Shown one piece after another: positions 1 through 9,993 of a stretch of 48,095 bases of DNA; positions within the stretch are counted from its first letter, which is position 1; each line of letters starts with the position of its first letter. Origin of the DNA: Asterionellopsis glacialis (lineage: Eukaryota > Bacillariophyta > Plagiogrammaphyceae > Rhaphoneidales > Asterionellopsidaceae); contig WKLE02001096.1 of the NCBI GenBank assembly GCA_014885115.2, forward strand, positions 26,858 to 74,952. The letters are read 5' to 3'. The position numbers were made by a program, and so were the translations under genes. Below the pieces are notes generated by a model that was given only the letters and a program-made list of their open reading frames with translations, did not search any database and was not told the DNA's origin.

Positions 1-1
1 G

Positions 2-3000
2 AAAAGTGGTGTCAAGGCATCTCCATTCATCGACCCAGAAGAAAGCCCCGCTGGTACAACTAGTGCTCCTGGGTCACCTCCGAATGCTTTGAACCGTACA
101 ACAGATGCTGGCATTGGTCTTGGTTATCACTTTGGACAGTATGATAGCAACAGTGAGAGCGAATCAGCAAGTCCTTCCATGATCACGAAATTCAACGATA
201 ACAAGGCGACTCTCAAAAACCGTGTACTTGGTTCATCTCCGTCAAAAAATCTAGCTGCGTTCAACGCAAGCTTTGAGTCGATGCCCATCAAATCAAAACA
301 AAATCTAAGCACTGTAGCTTCCAACACGGAAGGATTCATGGCTACTAGAGGAGTGGCTAACCCATATGCTGCTGCTGCCCCATCTCCGGCTAGAAGCAAG
401 GCCGGTTCGGTCGCAGCTACTCCTGCCACAGAAGACGCCTTGCGTGCCGATTATCCCACGGATCTCCATGCTGCCTGTTCACAGGTGGGATCTACCATTC
501 GTCAATTTAAGTCTCTTTTACGAATTGAGGGCAATACTGCAGCTGAAACTCCGGATGTCAATAGCCGACTTCCTCTTCACTTGTTGGGGATGAATGAGCT
601 ACTCGTCAACATTTTCCTCAAGAAAGCTCGTGCGACGAACAATCCGCATAATCACGGCCTTCCCACCACCGACCTTGACGATTTTGTTTTGGAGTTAGTT
701 AAAACGCATCAACATGGATGCATCACAGTTGATAATGAAGGCTGGGTACCTTTTACGAAAATCCTAAACAACTGGGTTCTTCTAGCCTCACGGGGTGACT
801 TACCCAATGAGGGTATTGGAGAAACTCTCCATGACCGTCTTGGTGAAGATGCGAACAATCGTAACCCTCTCATGGCTGGTGATTTGGAACAAGGAATTAC
901 TGCAGATGACACAGAACGTCCACCACCTGCGGCTGCCAATCATCAATTGGAGGGCATGGAACAAGTTGTCCAGCAGCATGTGAATCAAGGTAACGGCCGT
1001 GATGACAACACACTCGGGTCTCGGAGTGTATGGACTAGCTTGACCAACATTACACTTCCCTCTGCTTTCAAAAGTGTGTACACGGAAAGCCGTACAAATG
1101 AACTTGGGATTAACACCCGCGCTCTATACCGTGCCAGAGCTGACACTTTGGACGGGACCGTAGAGGAAGAAACCAGAACACCTGGAGCACCAATGATGAG
1201 TAATAGGGGTGGACCCACTCCCATGACAGTCCCCAGTGGTGGTATCTTCTTCAGTAACGATGAACGCAGTTTAGGGTCATTCTCATCAGCTCCCGGCCCA
1301 TCTGGAATTGACGATTGTTTCCCTAACAATCCAACTGTCCCCGCAGTTGTTGAATGGAGCTTGAAGATGTTAAGTAACATAATTGACTATCTTGAAAACT
1401 GCCCCGTAGTTCTTGTTGGTAATGCCGAAGAAGAAGACGGAACTGTTATGGGTGCATGGCAAGCACAACAAAGACGCCAGCAAAATGGAGCTGGTAGCAA
1501 CTTCGATGTCCACACTCATTACAGCTCAGAATGGGTTGCCAAGACATTGGTAGCTGCCGTGTCATCGGTGCCTTCTCTTATGAAAACTCTTCTTCTCGTT
1601 GATGATAAGGACCCAGCCAAACAGCGTTTATTCAATATGACTATTGTCAAACGCATGATTTACAGTCCCCATACAATTGGTAATTGGCTGGTTTACATGT
1701 TGGAGGCCATTGATGGAGATGTAGCTTCACGTGGAGTGCAATACATCGAATTGTTATCGTCTGATCCGGAAACGCCTGATTTCTACGGTGGCTCCAATAG
1801 TTCGACGAACAAGGGTACCCCAACACCAGAAGAACGTGCCAAGTTGTACAAGAGAGTTTCTCGCCTCGATTATCTTCACCCGGCAATTCTAGCTCTTGAA
1901 GATATTGATATGTGTAATCGAGTTGCGAACACTCATTTAATGAGGCACATTCAAGACGAAGAGCTTCGAAAGCGACAAACGTTGCTGATGGCATTCTTCG
2001 ATCTACTCTTTCACTTGCTTCTCATTGGGGCATTTACATCCGCAACTTTCTTTTATTTGGGAGGAGGTGAATATGGAGGCAGATACCTTGTCACTTTCTT
2101 TGTCGGCTTTTTCTGTATTATCTATCGGATCGCTTGGAAGTTTGCACAGATGGCATCCATGATCAAGATCAGTCGTAGTGCATTTACTGCTAATTCCTTC
2201 CGTCCTGGAGATTTGTACATCGAGATTCTCTCTTTATGCATGACAATGGCAGGTTATCTATGGATGGAGTTCACAATTGAATATGAAGGCGAGGGTAACA
2301 AGGAATCTGTGAACAACAACTTCATGAAAGGATATCTTGCAGTAACCATTGGGATGCTCTGGTTGAGTCTTTTGCGGTGGTTTTATGTTATCAACTGGCA
2401 AGTCAACACATTCGTTGATTTGCTCAAGCAGGCAAGTAAACTCATCTTTGTTGCTCCGTTATATTTTACGAAATTCCATGATTTGTGTTCTAATCTTATT
2501 TCTTCATACTTTATATTTTTACGACAGATTGTCAACGATATCAAGGTTTTCTTCTTTGTCCTTGCCGTCACGATTGTTGCCTTTGCACAAATGTTCCAGG
2601 TTCTATTGTACAAACCTCAAGACGAATGTACGGATGGTGGATTCTGTGATCCAAAGGATGTGTACCTCAAGTTATATTCTGCTATGCTTGGCAAGTTCGA
2701 CCTTGACGACTTTACTACGTCGTTCTCTCTTGTCGTATTTATCTTCTTCTCCATTTTGGTTACATTTGTGTTCCTTTATGCATTGATTGCCATTGTGATT
2801 GAGGCCAATTCCAAGTTTATCACTGCTCGTTTCAGTACGGCTTTACCAAAGCACGGAACTCGTGCTCGACTCGTTTATGTCGCACATCTCCGGGCATTCC
2901 GTCGCATGCTTGAGCAACGTTGGTCGTTCATGCAGTATGTAGCACTTCTACTCTTCTTTGCGAGTACTGGACTCATCTTGGCGTTATGCTTGCGAGAGAT

Positions 3001-3814
3001 CCGTCAACACTTTGACGAATTCTACGGAGATACTCTTCTTGCAGTCATCTTTGGGCTACTAATTTTCTTTTTATTCGTTGGAATTCTGGCCTTCGTATCG
3101 CACATGACATACTTTGAAATGGACGAAAGCACCAGTTCTGCAGGTTCCTTCTTCAACAGAATTATCGGAAGTTGCCTAGTCAAATCCATGGCCTGGCCAA
3201 TTCACTCTTTGATGCTGCTCATTTTGGGTGTCCCAAAAGAGGAGGGCAATGAGGCTCTTGCACTTTCATCCACCAAGTCAGAGAAAAAGGCTCCTAATGA
3301 TATTGCCAAGAAGTGGGGTGGCACTGCCGTGCACATCCATTCCGATGTCAAACGTATGATTGACGTCTCGCAGGAGCAAACCATGAATATGGTAGCCGCA
3401 GAATTTGAACGAATGGAGGCACGCACAAGATACACATCTCATCAGGCTAAGGCTGATCTTCTGGCTGATGTACAGGAATCTCAAGAGCGCATGGAAAAGA
3501 TGATGTCTCAAATCAGGTCGATGCTATCGGGTGAAGAAGCTGCAGACGCATCAATTCTGAGCAAGAGTAGTCCTATGCGTGGTCGGCCTCCAAGACCGGC
3601 CAACCAGGTGTCATCCACCTTCATACCTAACATGACATCCTCATCTTCGATTGGTCACACGCCCCAGCCATCTCCTGGCGGTGCCTCGCGCCAAAATCAT
3701 GTTCCAAATTTAATTGGACAGCCAAATGATAGTCCTGCTCGGTCCGAAAAGGATGTGTCCTTGATTGGCACCGTTGGACCTTGGTCTATATTGGATGGTC
3801 ATGAAAGTCTATAA
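2..3814 (+). CDS. TRP/polycystin-like cation channel, 3' part (5' end outside window)
   Basis: The frame is open from base 2 with no start codon in the window, so at least the first exon(s) or N-terminus is missing; about 1,270 codons are visible to the TAA at 3812. The first two thirds are hydrophilic, with low-complexity Ser/Pro/Thr stretches. The membrane part begins near base 1990. Six hydrophobic helices (about 1990-2060, 2085-2145, 2222-2275, 2332-2395, 2545-2615, 2719-2815) with a re-entrant segment before the last (LYSAMLGKFDLDDF, about 2670-2715) match the six-helix plus pore-loop plan of the ion transport family (TRP/polycystin). Two more strongly hydrophobic segments follow (about 2929-2995 and 3034-3100), which is not the standard six. 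A charged Met/Glu-rich helix, likely coiled coil, lies at about 3370-3530, followed by a disordered tail. The ion selectivity and subfamily cannot be told. Confident as a membrane channel, less so for the subfamily. Confidence 0.7.
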   Translation, partial: KSGVKASPFIDPEESPAGTTSAPGSPPNALNRTTDAGIGLGYHFGQYDSNSESESASPSMITKFNDNKATLKNRVLGSSPSKNLAAFNASFESMPIKSKQNLSTVASNTEGFMATRGVANPYAAAAPSPARSKAGSVAATPATEDALRADYPTDLHAACSQVGSTIRQFKSLLRIEGNTAAETPDVNSRLPLHLLGMNELLVNIFLKKARATNNPHNHGLPTTDLDDFVLELVKTHQHGCITVDNEGWVPFTKILNNWVLLASRGDLPNEGIGETLHDRLGEDANNRNPLMAGDLEQGITADDTERPPPAAANHQLEGMEQVVQQHVNQGNGRDDNTLGSRSVWTSLTNITLPSAFKSVYTESRTNELGINTRALYRARADTLDGTVEEETRTPGAPMMSNRGGPTPMTVPSGGIFFSNDERSLGSFSSAPGPSGIDDCFPNNPTVPAVVEWSLKMLSNIIDYLENCPVVLVGNAEEEDGTVMGAWQAQQRRQQNGAGSNFDVHTHYSSEWVAKTLVAAVSSVPSLMKTLLLVDDKDPAKQRLFNMTIVKRMIYSPHTIGNWLVYMLEAIDGDVASRGVQYIELLSSDPETPDFYGGSNSSTNKGTPTPEERAKLYKRVSRLDYLHPAILALEDIDMCNRVANTHLMRHIQDEELRKRQTLLMAFFDLLFHLLLIGAFTSATFFYLGGGEYGGRYLVTFFVGFFCIIYRIAWKFAQMASMIKISRSAFTANSFRPGDLYIEILSLCMTMAGYLWMEFTIEYEGEGNKESVNNNFMKGYLAVTIGMLWLSLLRWFYVINWQVNTFVDLLKQASKLIFVAPLYFTKFHDLCSNLISSYFIFLRQIVNDIKVFFFVLAVTIVAFAQMFQVLLYKPQDECTDGGFCDPKDVYLKLYSAMLGKFDLDDFTTSFSLVVFIFFSILVTFVFLYALIAIVIEANSKFITARFSTALPKHGTRARLVYVAHLRAFRRMLEQRWSFMQYVALLLFFASTGLILALCLREIRQHFDEFYGDTLLAVIFGLLIFFLFVGILAFVSHMTYFEMDESTSSAGSFFNRIIGSCLVKSMAWPIHSLMLLILGVPKEEGNEALALSSTKSEKKAPNDIAKKWGGTAVHIHSDVKRMIDVSQEQTMNMVAAEFERMEARTRYTSHQAKADLLADVQESQERMEKMMSQIRSMLSGEEAADASILSKSSPMRGRPPRPANQVSSTFIPNMTSSSSIGHTPQPSPGGASRQNHVPNLIGQPNDSPARSEKDVSLIGTVGPWSILDGHESL

Positions 3815-4244
3815 TGGAGTTTTCTTTATTGGGTAGGCTATCCAAAATCTCCTCTCTTTAAAGTGAAGAAGGGAAATCTTAAAAATCTATGTGTTGGGAT
3901 TAATTCGTATAAATAATAATACATAAATATTTCGTAAATTCAATTTATTTCCATCTTGTCTGAAAAATACCTGCAGGACAGCTTGATGCTTCAGGATTTG
4001 AAGCACCTTTTCGTAGTCCACTTCGGTCGCTGCATGGTATTAAAATATGCACTCTCGAAAAATAGACGGTAACCAATGACATGATTGAATTATAAAATAA
4101 CAGCTGTTCGCATGCAAGTTCTGTATTAAATAAATTTATCCCTTTTACACTTTCTTGTCCCCATCATAACATGCAGAAGGCCAACATTCGGATTTTTCTA
4201 TTATCTAAAAGTAATGGAATTATGCGTTTACCTTGTTTTATTTT
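3815..4244. other. Intergenic region between convergent genes
   Basis: AT-rich sequence between the stop of the channel gene and the stop of the DRP5B gene on the other strand. It should hold both 3' untranslated regions. I see no ORF with coding character, repeat or RNA gene in it. Confidence 0.6.
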
Positions 4245-7200
4245 TTAATCCTTGTTGCCAGTTGTATCCCTAATTCCTCCCTCATAAAAACGGGATGAAT
4301 CCAAATCAGCTTGTTGACGCATCATTCTTGCAACAGCTTCAAATTGTTCTTGAAGTTTCTTCATTGCCATACATTCTGTAAGCAATTCTTGTCTTTGCTG
4401 CTCTAGTGTTCGTCTTGCTGTTCCGATATCAAATACATCATAAACCTCACCTTCACCAGCATAAACTTTCTCCAATTCTTTTCGTAAATATTTGTGGAAG
4501 TCATCTACAAAGGGAAGCATAAAGTAACAGTTGAACTTGGTAGTCACAGTTCTAGCAAAACTTTCTCTCCATCCAGCTACAATGTGCTGAACCAAGCCAC
4601 TAACTACCATGTTGGTACGGCCAGAGTCCCTTCTACAAATAGCTTCTTCGATGAGTTGAAGAAGATTATGGTAATCACGGCTTTCTGGTTTCTTAGCGTC
4701 AGGAATTGGAGTAAGTTCTTGAGGTGAACGGGAGACCGATCCATCTCCTCGATTTCTGAGCCTCTCGTCTCTTCTGTCTCTTGCTTCAGCGTCTGGTTTT
4801 GATTTTAGGGCCACTTGATAAACTGAAACGACATCGGTATGATCTGGGAGAGACCGTTGAAGAGCACCGGCACTTCTGTCATCCATGTTCCATGTAACAT
4901 ATCGAGTGATGGATGCCAAGTCATCACGGCATCTGGCCATAGCCTGTTACGAAAGAAAAGAGTTACGGAAAGAATTGAATTAGGAAAGGTCGTCTCTCAA
5001 AAACGAATAACACATTGTATACACACAAATTAAAGCCATAAAAAACTTACTGAGTGAGAACACTTCTTGACAAATGAATCGTAAATACTTCGAATGAGTT
5101 GTCTGAATTGTGGATTTTGAGCAACATCTGAGGCACCTTGAAGTGGACGTAATGGGTCTTCGTCATAAACGGCAGCCTTTCGTTCTCGTTCTCTATTTTC
5201 TTTCAACATGTATTCTGTGACAGGACAGATACGTTCCATAACATGTTCTACACGACACTTTAATCCCTCCAACATGGGTTCAAAGGACGTTCGTGCCTTT
5301 TCTAAAGAAATCACACATGCAGCATGTAAAAAGTTCACACCATCATGTGTTGTACCCATACCTGCAGCATTCGCAATTTCATCTTCCGATATGGTAGGTA
5401 AACGAAGACATTTGGTGGCCAATGTAAATTCACGTAATGTTCTGTGATATTGTGCACCACCATACAACCGATGTTCAGAATTACCTACATCGGATTCAAC
5501 GAGACGTTCCCATGTACGGTCTGAAACAGCCATGGGCGAACCTTGGACAGCATGAAAGGACCCAGCTGCTGATTCTTCTTGCATCAAAGTTTCACCAAAG
5601 AGACTTGCCGGTGCCACAATACTACCCTGCATTGCCTTTCGTAGGCAAACACAAAAGTCATCTGCAAAGGTATCTGCACCTGCCTTCAAACGTTCCACTG
5701 AGATTGCATCTAATTCTTTTTCACATGCATTTAACCGTGCTTCAACCTTATCATACTCGGCTTGGAGGACTGGTATGATTTTAGCTACATTGCGACGATA
5801 GCATTCATCCACACGTTGTTCTAAAAATCCACGAGTACGACTCAAACCTACACGATGAAGAAGTGTATTAACTGCCTCACCTGCCTTACTCATGGGTCGG
5901 AGACGATCTGATACCATGGATCTATCGGCAGCTTCAGCTTCCGCACACGCGTGAACAAAATCATCATCATTGTCAAACAGAAAATCCATACTTGCCCGTG
6001 CCCTTTCGCTTTCTTGAGGACGACCCACACGACCACTAGGGACAGTCGTGAAGAAGGGACCACCCATTTTGGTGGGTGACAACCGATCAATCAAGGGGGC
6101 ACGTATAAATTCTGCCAAATCAGACGGTGTGCCAAATTGTGGTACCTTGGTATCTAATTTTGTATTGACAATGACAGTACGTGACAAATCAGGATCAGCC
6201 TTTTGTACAATTTCACGTGTTGCACCGTGTTTCCAATCATTGGTATCTTCCACACAAAGAATAATATAATCTTGGCATTTCATTTTCTCCACAACTAAAC
6301 GTTCTGCCTCACGTGCAGCTGCCTGCAAAGCACGTTGTTGCGCAAAGGCTGACCCAGCACCATTCCGACCACGTGGGACACGTGGTGCAGCAATTAATCC
6401 AGGCGTATCAATCAAAATCATATTTGGACAATACTTGTATTCCATTCTTACATTAATTTCACGTGAATCAAAGGATCGTGTTGGATCTCGTTCCAGACGT
6501 CTATTTTCTTTTTCAATGTAGTCCTGAATTTCACTTAATGACATGTGACGTTCTTGTCCATCTTCACCCAATAAAAAACATTTGGGTTCCGCACATCGTG
6601 GATTATATTGCATTTTCAATGCAATAGGCCTACGTGTCTTTGTACCACCACCAACTTGATTAAATTGAAATCCCATCAATGCTTCAATCAATGCTGATTT
6701 TCCTGACGACTGATGTCCTACAACGACAACAGCTGGTGCATCAAATGGTTTGTCAAAGCCCTGTCCGTGAGCAGAAACATTAGGAAAATTAAAGCAAGTA
6801 AAGAGGACGAGCAGTGTGAGTTATTACAGATTGATTTCATTGGTTCGTTTATGTCCTTATCTACTGGGTCATCTTTTTCTCATTGTTTGACGCTTTCATT
6901 CTTTCTCACCTGTGCCAATGTGTGAAGTTGGTTGTAAGCATCATACAGCGCACCTTTGCCTTCACCTTGAAGGACAGGCAATGCACTATCTTCTTCACTT
7001 TCAAAATCATCTTCTGCAGTACGGTAGGAGTTAACATCATCAAAGTCAAAATCATTGTTGAGAATGCTGTTGGTATAACTTTCAATGTCGTCGTCGTCTA
7101 ACGCGCCATCCCCTGCCGCGCCGTAATAGTCTACGTCTAAATTAGTATCATCAGACGTATCCCGATCTACACCAGCCGATCTAGATCTGGACCGTTTGAA

Positions 7201-7335
7201 AGAAGACGATGATGGACTATTATTGCTTCGTCCATACGATGGTCTTGATCCAGCACCACTGTCACCATATCGGTCAGCAAGACATGAACTTGCCAACAAA
7301 AGCAGTTGCATCACTCTCCATCTATTCATCGTCAT
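4245..7335 (-). CDS. DRP5B: DRP5B/ARC5-type dynamin-related GTPase of plastid division
   Basis: Three exons: 6910-7335, 5051-6760 and 4245-4943, both introns phase 0 with GT-AG ends, giving 944 residues. G1 is GHQSSGKS (157-164), G3 is DTPG (260-263), G4 is TKLD (341-344). The blocks [10 protein letters not shown] after G1, EYKYCPN before G3 and [10 protein letters not shown] near the start of exon 3 are characteristic of plant ARC5/DRP5B rather than of other dynamins. Plant ARC5 polymerises on the cytosolic face of the outer plastid envelope and helps pinch the organelle. Here the N-terminus (MTMNRWR, then a Leu-rich core ending near CLA at residue 20) looks like a signal peptide, followed by a Ser/Arg/Gly-rich stretch (about 21-55) and an acidic linker before the GTPase domain. 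That suggests entry via the ER into a plastid compartment, which plant ARC5 lacks. The start is the first ATG in the frame; a second in-frame ATG is two codons downstream. Confidence 0.88.
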
Positions 7336-7780
7336 TTTCTCTTTTTTTGCATATATTTTTTTGTGGTGCTTTCTCTCTCACTTTTTGTGATTGGGCCGGG
7401 CTTCGCGCTAATTTTTTTATTTTCGATTTTCCCTAAGAAAAAACAAGTGGAACGACTTGATGGGGGGAGACTACCGTTTGGTACGGTCTGCACGTATGAA
7501 AAACACGCACATACAAGAGTCGTCAGTGTTTCGGTAAATAAGCAATTATGGCGCCAGCATTACTTTTTGAAAAATCTTTCCATTAAATGGTCTCAGCGCA
7601 TATACATGTCTGTATAATGTAAAGAAATGACTTTGACAAAACATGTAATAGTACTTAACGTCACATTTGGAACAACGGCAGACACCTTCATTAGGACACC
7701 CTATTAAACTTGCCCACCTCGATCTACACATTATGTGTCTCTGTGAAAGATCAAGCTTAAAGGAATGTTCAAGTTTCTTT

Positions 7781-7794
7781 TTTGGCGCGCCAAA
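7781..7794. promoter_or_regulatory. Palindromic E2F-like site TTTGGCGCGCCAAA
   Basis: A perfect 14-base palindrome, the symmetrical form of the E2F/DP consensus TTTSSCGC. It lies 446 bases upstream of the DRP5B start codon. A GGCGCGCC core alone is also a restriction site and could occur by chance, but the flanking TTT/AAA arms make it a full double half-site. Confidence 0.45.
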
Positions 7795-7855
7795 GGATGA
7801 ACATGAAAGAAAGTGTATGCTCATCACAAAGTTGATGGATCTGACTACAATTTCA

Positions 7856-7867
7856 TTTTGGCGCGCC
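7856..7867 (+). promoter_or_regulatory. Second E2F-like site TTTTGGCGCGCC
   Basis: The same core as the palindrome 75 bases to the left, with the left TTTT arm intact and the right arm changed to GAG. It lies 521 bases upstream of the DRP5B ATG. Two copies this close in otherwise AT-rich DNA support a regulatory role, but this is inference from sequence only. Confidence 0.4.
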
Positions 7868-8365
7868 GAGAGAGGAACATATATATACTAATATCAAAGT
7901 GTACAGCTGTAGTCTTAGATGGCTGGATTGACACATGTTTAAAATTTGAAATTTGTGTACGTCATTCGACCTACTTTTCCAAGTACAAAGATTAACTTTT
8001 CTTTGTTTATATATTATGGCGCGGATACGGGAACAATAGTCACACATAGGACTACGACAACGATCCTGGACTGTCGAGGAATGCCTTCTTTTCTGTGTCT
8101 TCTCGAGTTGCCAAGCATGGTGGATGCATTCGTATGTTCGTATCGGACACGAACGTAGGCGGTCAGTCATTCTCAAAGATACATTTTTTTTAAGTTGATG
8201 ATATCATGAGGTTGCAGTGATAGTTGAAATTATATGAACAATTCATACTTTGAAAGGTGGTGTTTTCTTGATTGAAAGGAGGCATTTCAATAAATCAATC
8301 GTGAAACATAGGAATTGTACTTTGTGTTTTGTTTTTATTATGGATAGCACCGACGAATACAGTAG

Positions 8366-8373
8366 TGACGTCA
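8366..8373. promoter_or_regulatory. Perfect CRE-like palindrome TGACGTCA
   Basis: An intergenic 8-base palindrome matching the bZIP/CRE consensus. TGACGT elements are known from CO2/cAMP-responsive promoters of diatoms. It lies about 1 kb upstream of the DRP5B start and 58 bases left of the candidate alternative exon 8431-8535, so its target gene is unclear. Confidence 0.25.
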
Positions 8374-8430
8374 AATAGAAATAGTCTGCGGTATCTTTCA
8401 TATTACAGCCAATCCTACTAACAATCAACC

Positions 8431-8535
8431 CTACACAAAATAATATAATATAGCGGTCAATGGTATGATCGCCAATCGGTATAGAGCCACAAAACCAAAT
8501 GCGACTGTGTAAAAGGCCTTGAAAGTCTTATTGAT
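8431..8535 (-). other. Candidate alternative last exon of the plastid membrane-protein gene
   Basis: A TTTTGTTTCAG acceptor (AG at 8536-8537) opens a 34-codon frame to a TAG at 8431. The frame is hydrophobic and begins INKTFKAFYTVAFG. It is phase 0, so it can be joined directly to exon 1 (ending at 9001) instead of exon 2. It would replace one hydrophobic C-terminal helix by another. The intron would be 465 bases against 144 for the standard exon. No donor in exon 2 allows both exons in series. Confidence 0.4.
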
Positions 8536-8730
8536 CTGAAACAAAAAGCATGCCTCTTTTTTTGCATTTCCGGTGGATATCTATACAGAAAGTAGCGGAT
8601 AATTTACAAAAAGAATCCAGAATTGATCCTATCTCTAGTGAGTATGTTATTAGCTAAGTATTTGGAGATTTTATAAAAGGAACGTTGCGTAATCGCTCTC
8701 GAGAGAGACGACTGCTACATTATTCATTTT

Positions 8731-9993
8731 TTAGAATGGAGGAAAATCGGGGAATATCTTGAAATGTAAAAACTTCAATCCGATATACCCAGTTGCCAAA
8801 AGAACAAGGTACCTTCCAACAAACAAGTCCAGACCCTCAACAACTTCCCGAATAACCTATGGAACAAAATATTCGAAAAAGCGATTGCAGTGATAAGTGC
8901 AAGAAGCACAACATTGAGTTCTTGTAGATGCAACACATGATCCGCATCGAATAATATAGGTAACGCACACTCTAAACAGGGATGTAAAATCACCACGTAC
9001 CTTGGAAGTTTCTCCTACTAATTTGACAGCCCCACTGGAAAGGATCACAGCCAAAGCAAGAGGATCCGTGTTTTCAAAGTCGATCAATTTATCACTACTG
9101 GCATCACCAGCTTCCTTGACTTCATCCGGTGGTCCAACAATACGTGTTTTGAATGGTCCAAACCCAATATCTAAGGTGACTGGTTTACCACGAGCGCGAT
9201 CAAAGAAGAACCCACCAAACAAACGGAAGGGACCACCCAAGAATACATCGGCATAGGTAATAATGACAGCCACAATCTTGGTAGATCCTACTAAAATAAA
9301 AGTCGATGCCAAACTAAAGATAACTCCTGCCAAGAAGGTTTCCACTGTTTCATGTAATGGCAAAATCCAAGAAATACCATTCTGTTTGATAAAGGGTCCC
9401 ACAGCCTCGTTAAAGAAACTTTCTACCACACAAAGTTCCAATCGGATACGGAGTAATCCACCTGCAATCAAGGGACTGTATTCTTGAAAGTTTTCAGCAC
9501 CTACAAGTGCTTGTGTACTTCCCTGCAAGAATCTGTAAAACCCATCGGATGTAGGACAAACAGGTTGAAAGTTTGCAGGGTTCATTTGTTCCGAAAGATA
9601 GGGTGACGCGGCTGCCACGGCTTCCTTCATGGGAATCAATGCTGTCGTGGCAGCAATGGCGGAGGTAGTAGCGATAGCACGTTTTTGTAAATAATCAGCA
9701 GATCGAACGTGGTTTAGGTTATCCTCATCATCCTGTGCTAAATTCAACGGATCAAATGTTACAACATTGTCGAATTTTAGATTCATTTTGTTTTCCAAAC
9801 TCGTTCCATGAAAGGTAGATGGACGTTCCAGTACTTGAACTTTCCTGGATGCTGACAAACGAGATGATAATCGAATGTTTGTTGTCAGACGAGGAGGAGA
9901 GACTGGAGTAAATGCTACTACTGATCTTCCTACAATACAATTTAGCAAGACAAACAAGGTCGCTTGCGATGCAACTTTGAAAGACATCATCAT
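8731..9993 (-). CDS. Plastid-targeted integral membrane protein of unknown function
   Basis: Two exons, 9001-9993 and 8731-8856 (phase 0, donor GTACGT at 9000, acceptor ATAG at 8857), give 372 residues. The N-terminus has a hydrophobic signal-peptide core and then VVAFTP (residues 25-30), the diatom bipartite plastid presequence with Phe at +1, which predicts delivery to the stroma or thylakoid. A second Ala-rich hydrophobic stretch ending at about residue 130 (ATTALIPMKEAVAAA) could be a thylakoid transfer signal. A long hydrophobic region at about 215-255 and a hydrophobic C-terminal helix in exon 2 are likely membrane segments. I do not recognise the family. Three ATGs start the frame (MMM), and the first was taken. 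An alternative last exon is described separately. No functional claim is made. Confidence 0.75.

Larger units (their letters stand above)
7336..8430. other. Upstream region of the DRP5B gene
   Basis: About 1.1 kb without a credible ORF. It holds two E2F-like palindromic sites (7781-7794, 7856-7867), a third weaker ATGGCGCGGA at 8016-8025, a GGCGCC at about 7549, and a perfect TGACGTCA at 8366-8373. It is the presumed promoter of the minus-strand DRP5B gene and, at its right end, the 3' side of the plastid membrane-protein gene. Confidence 0.55.
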
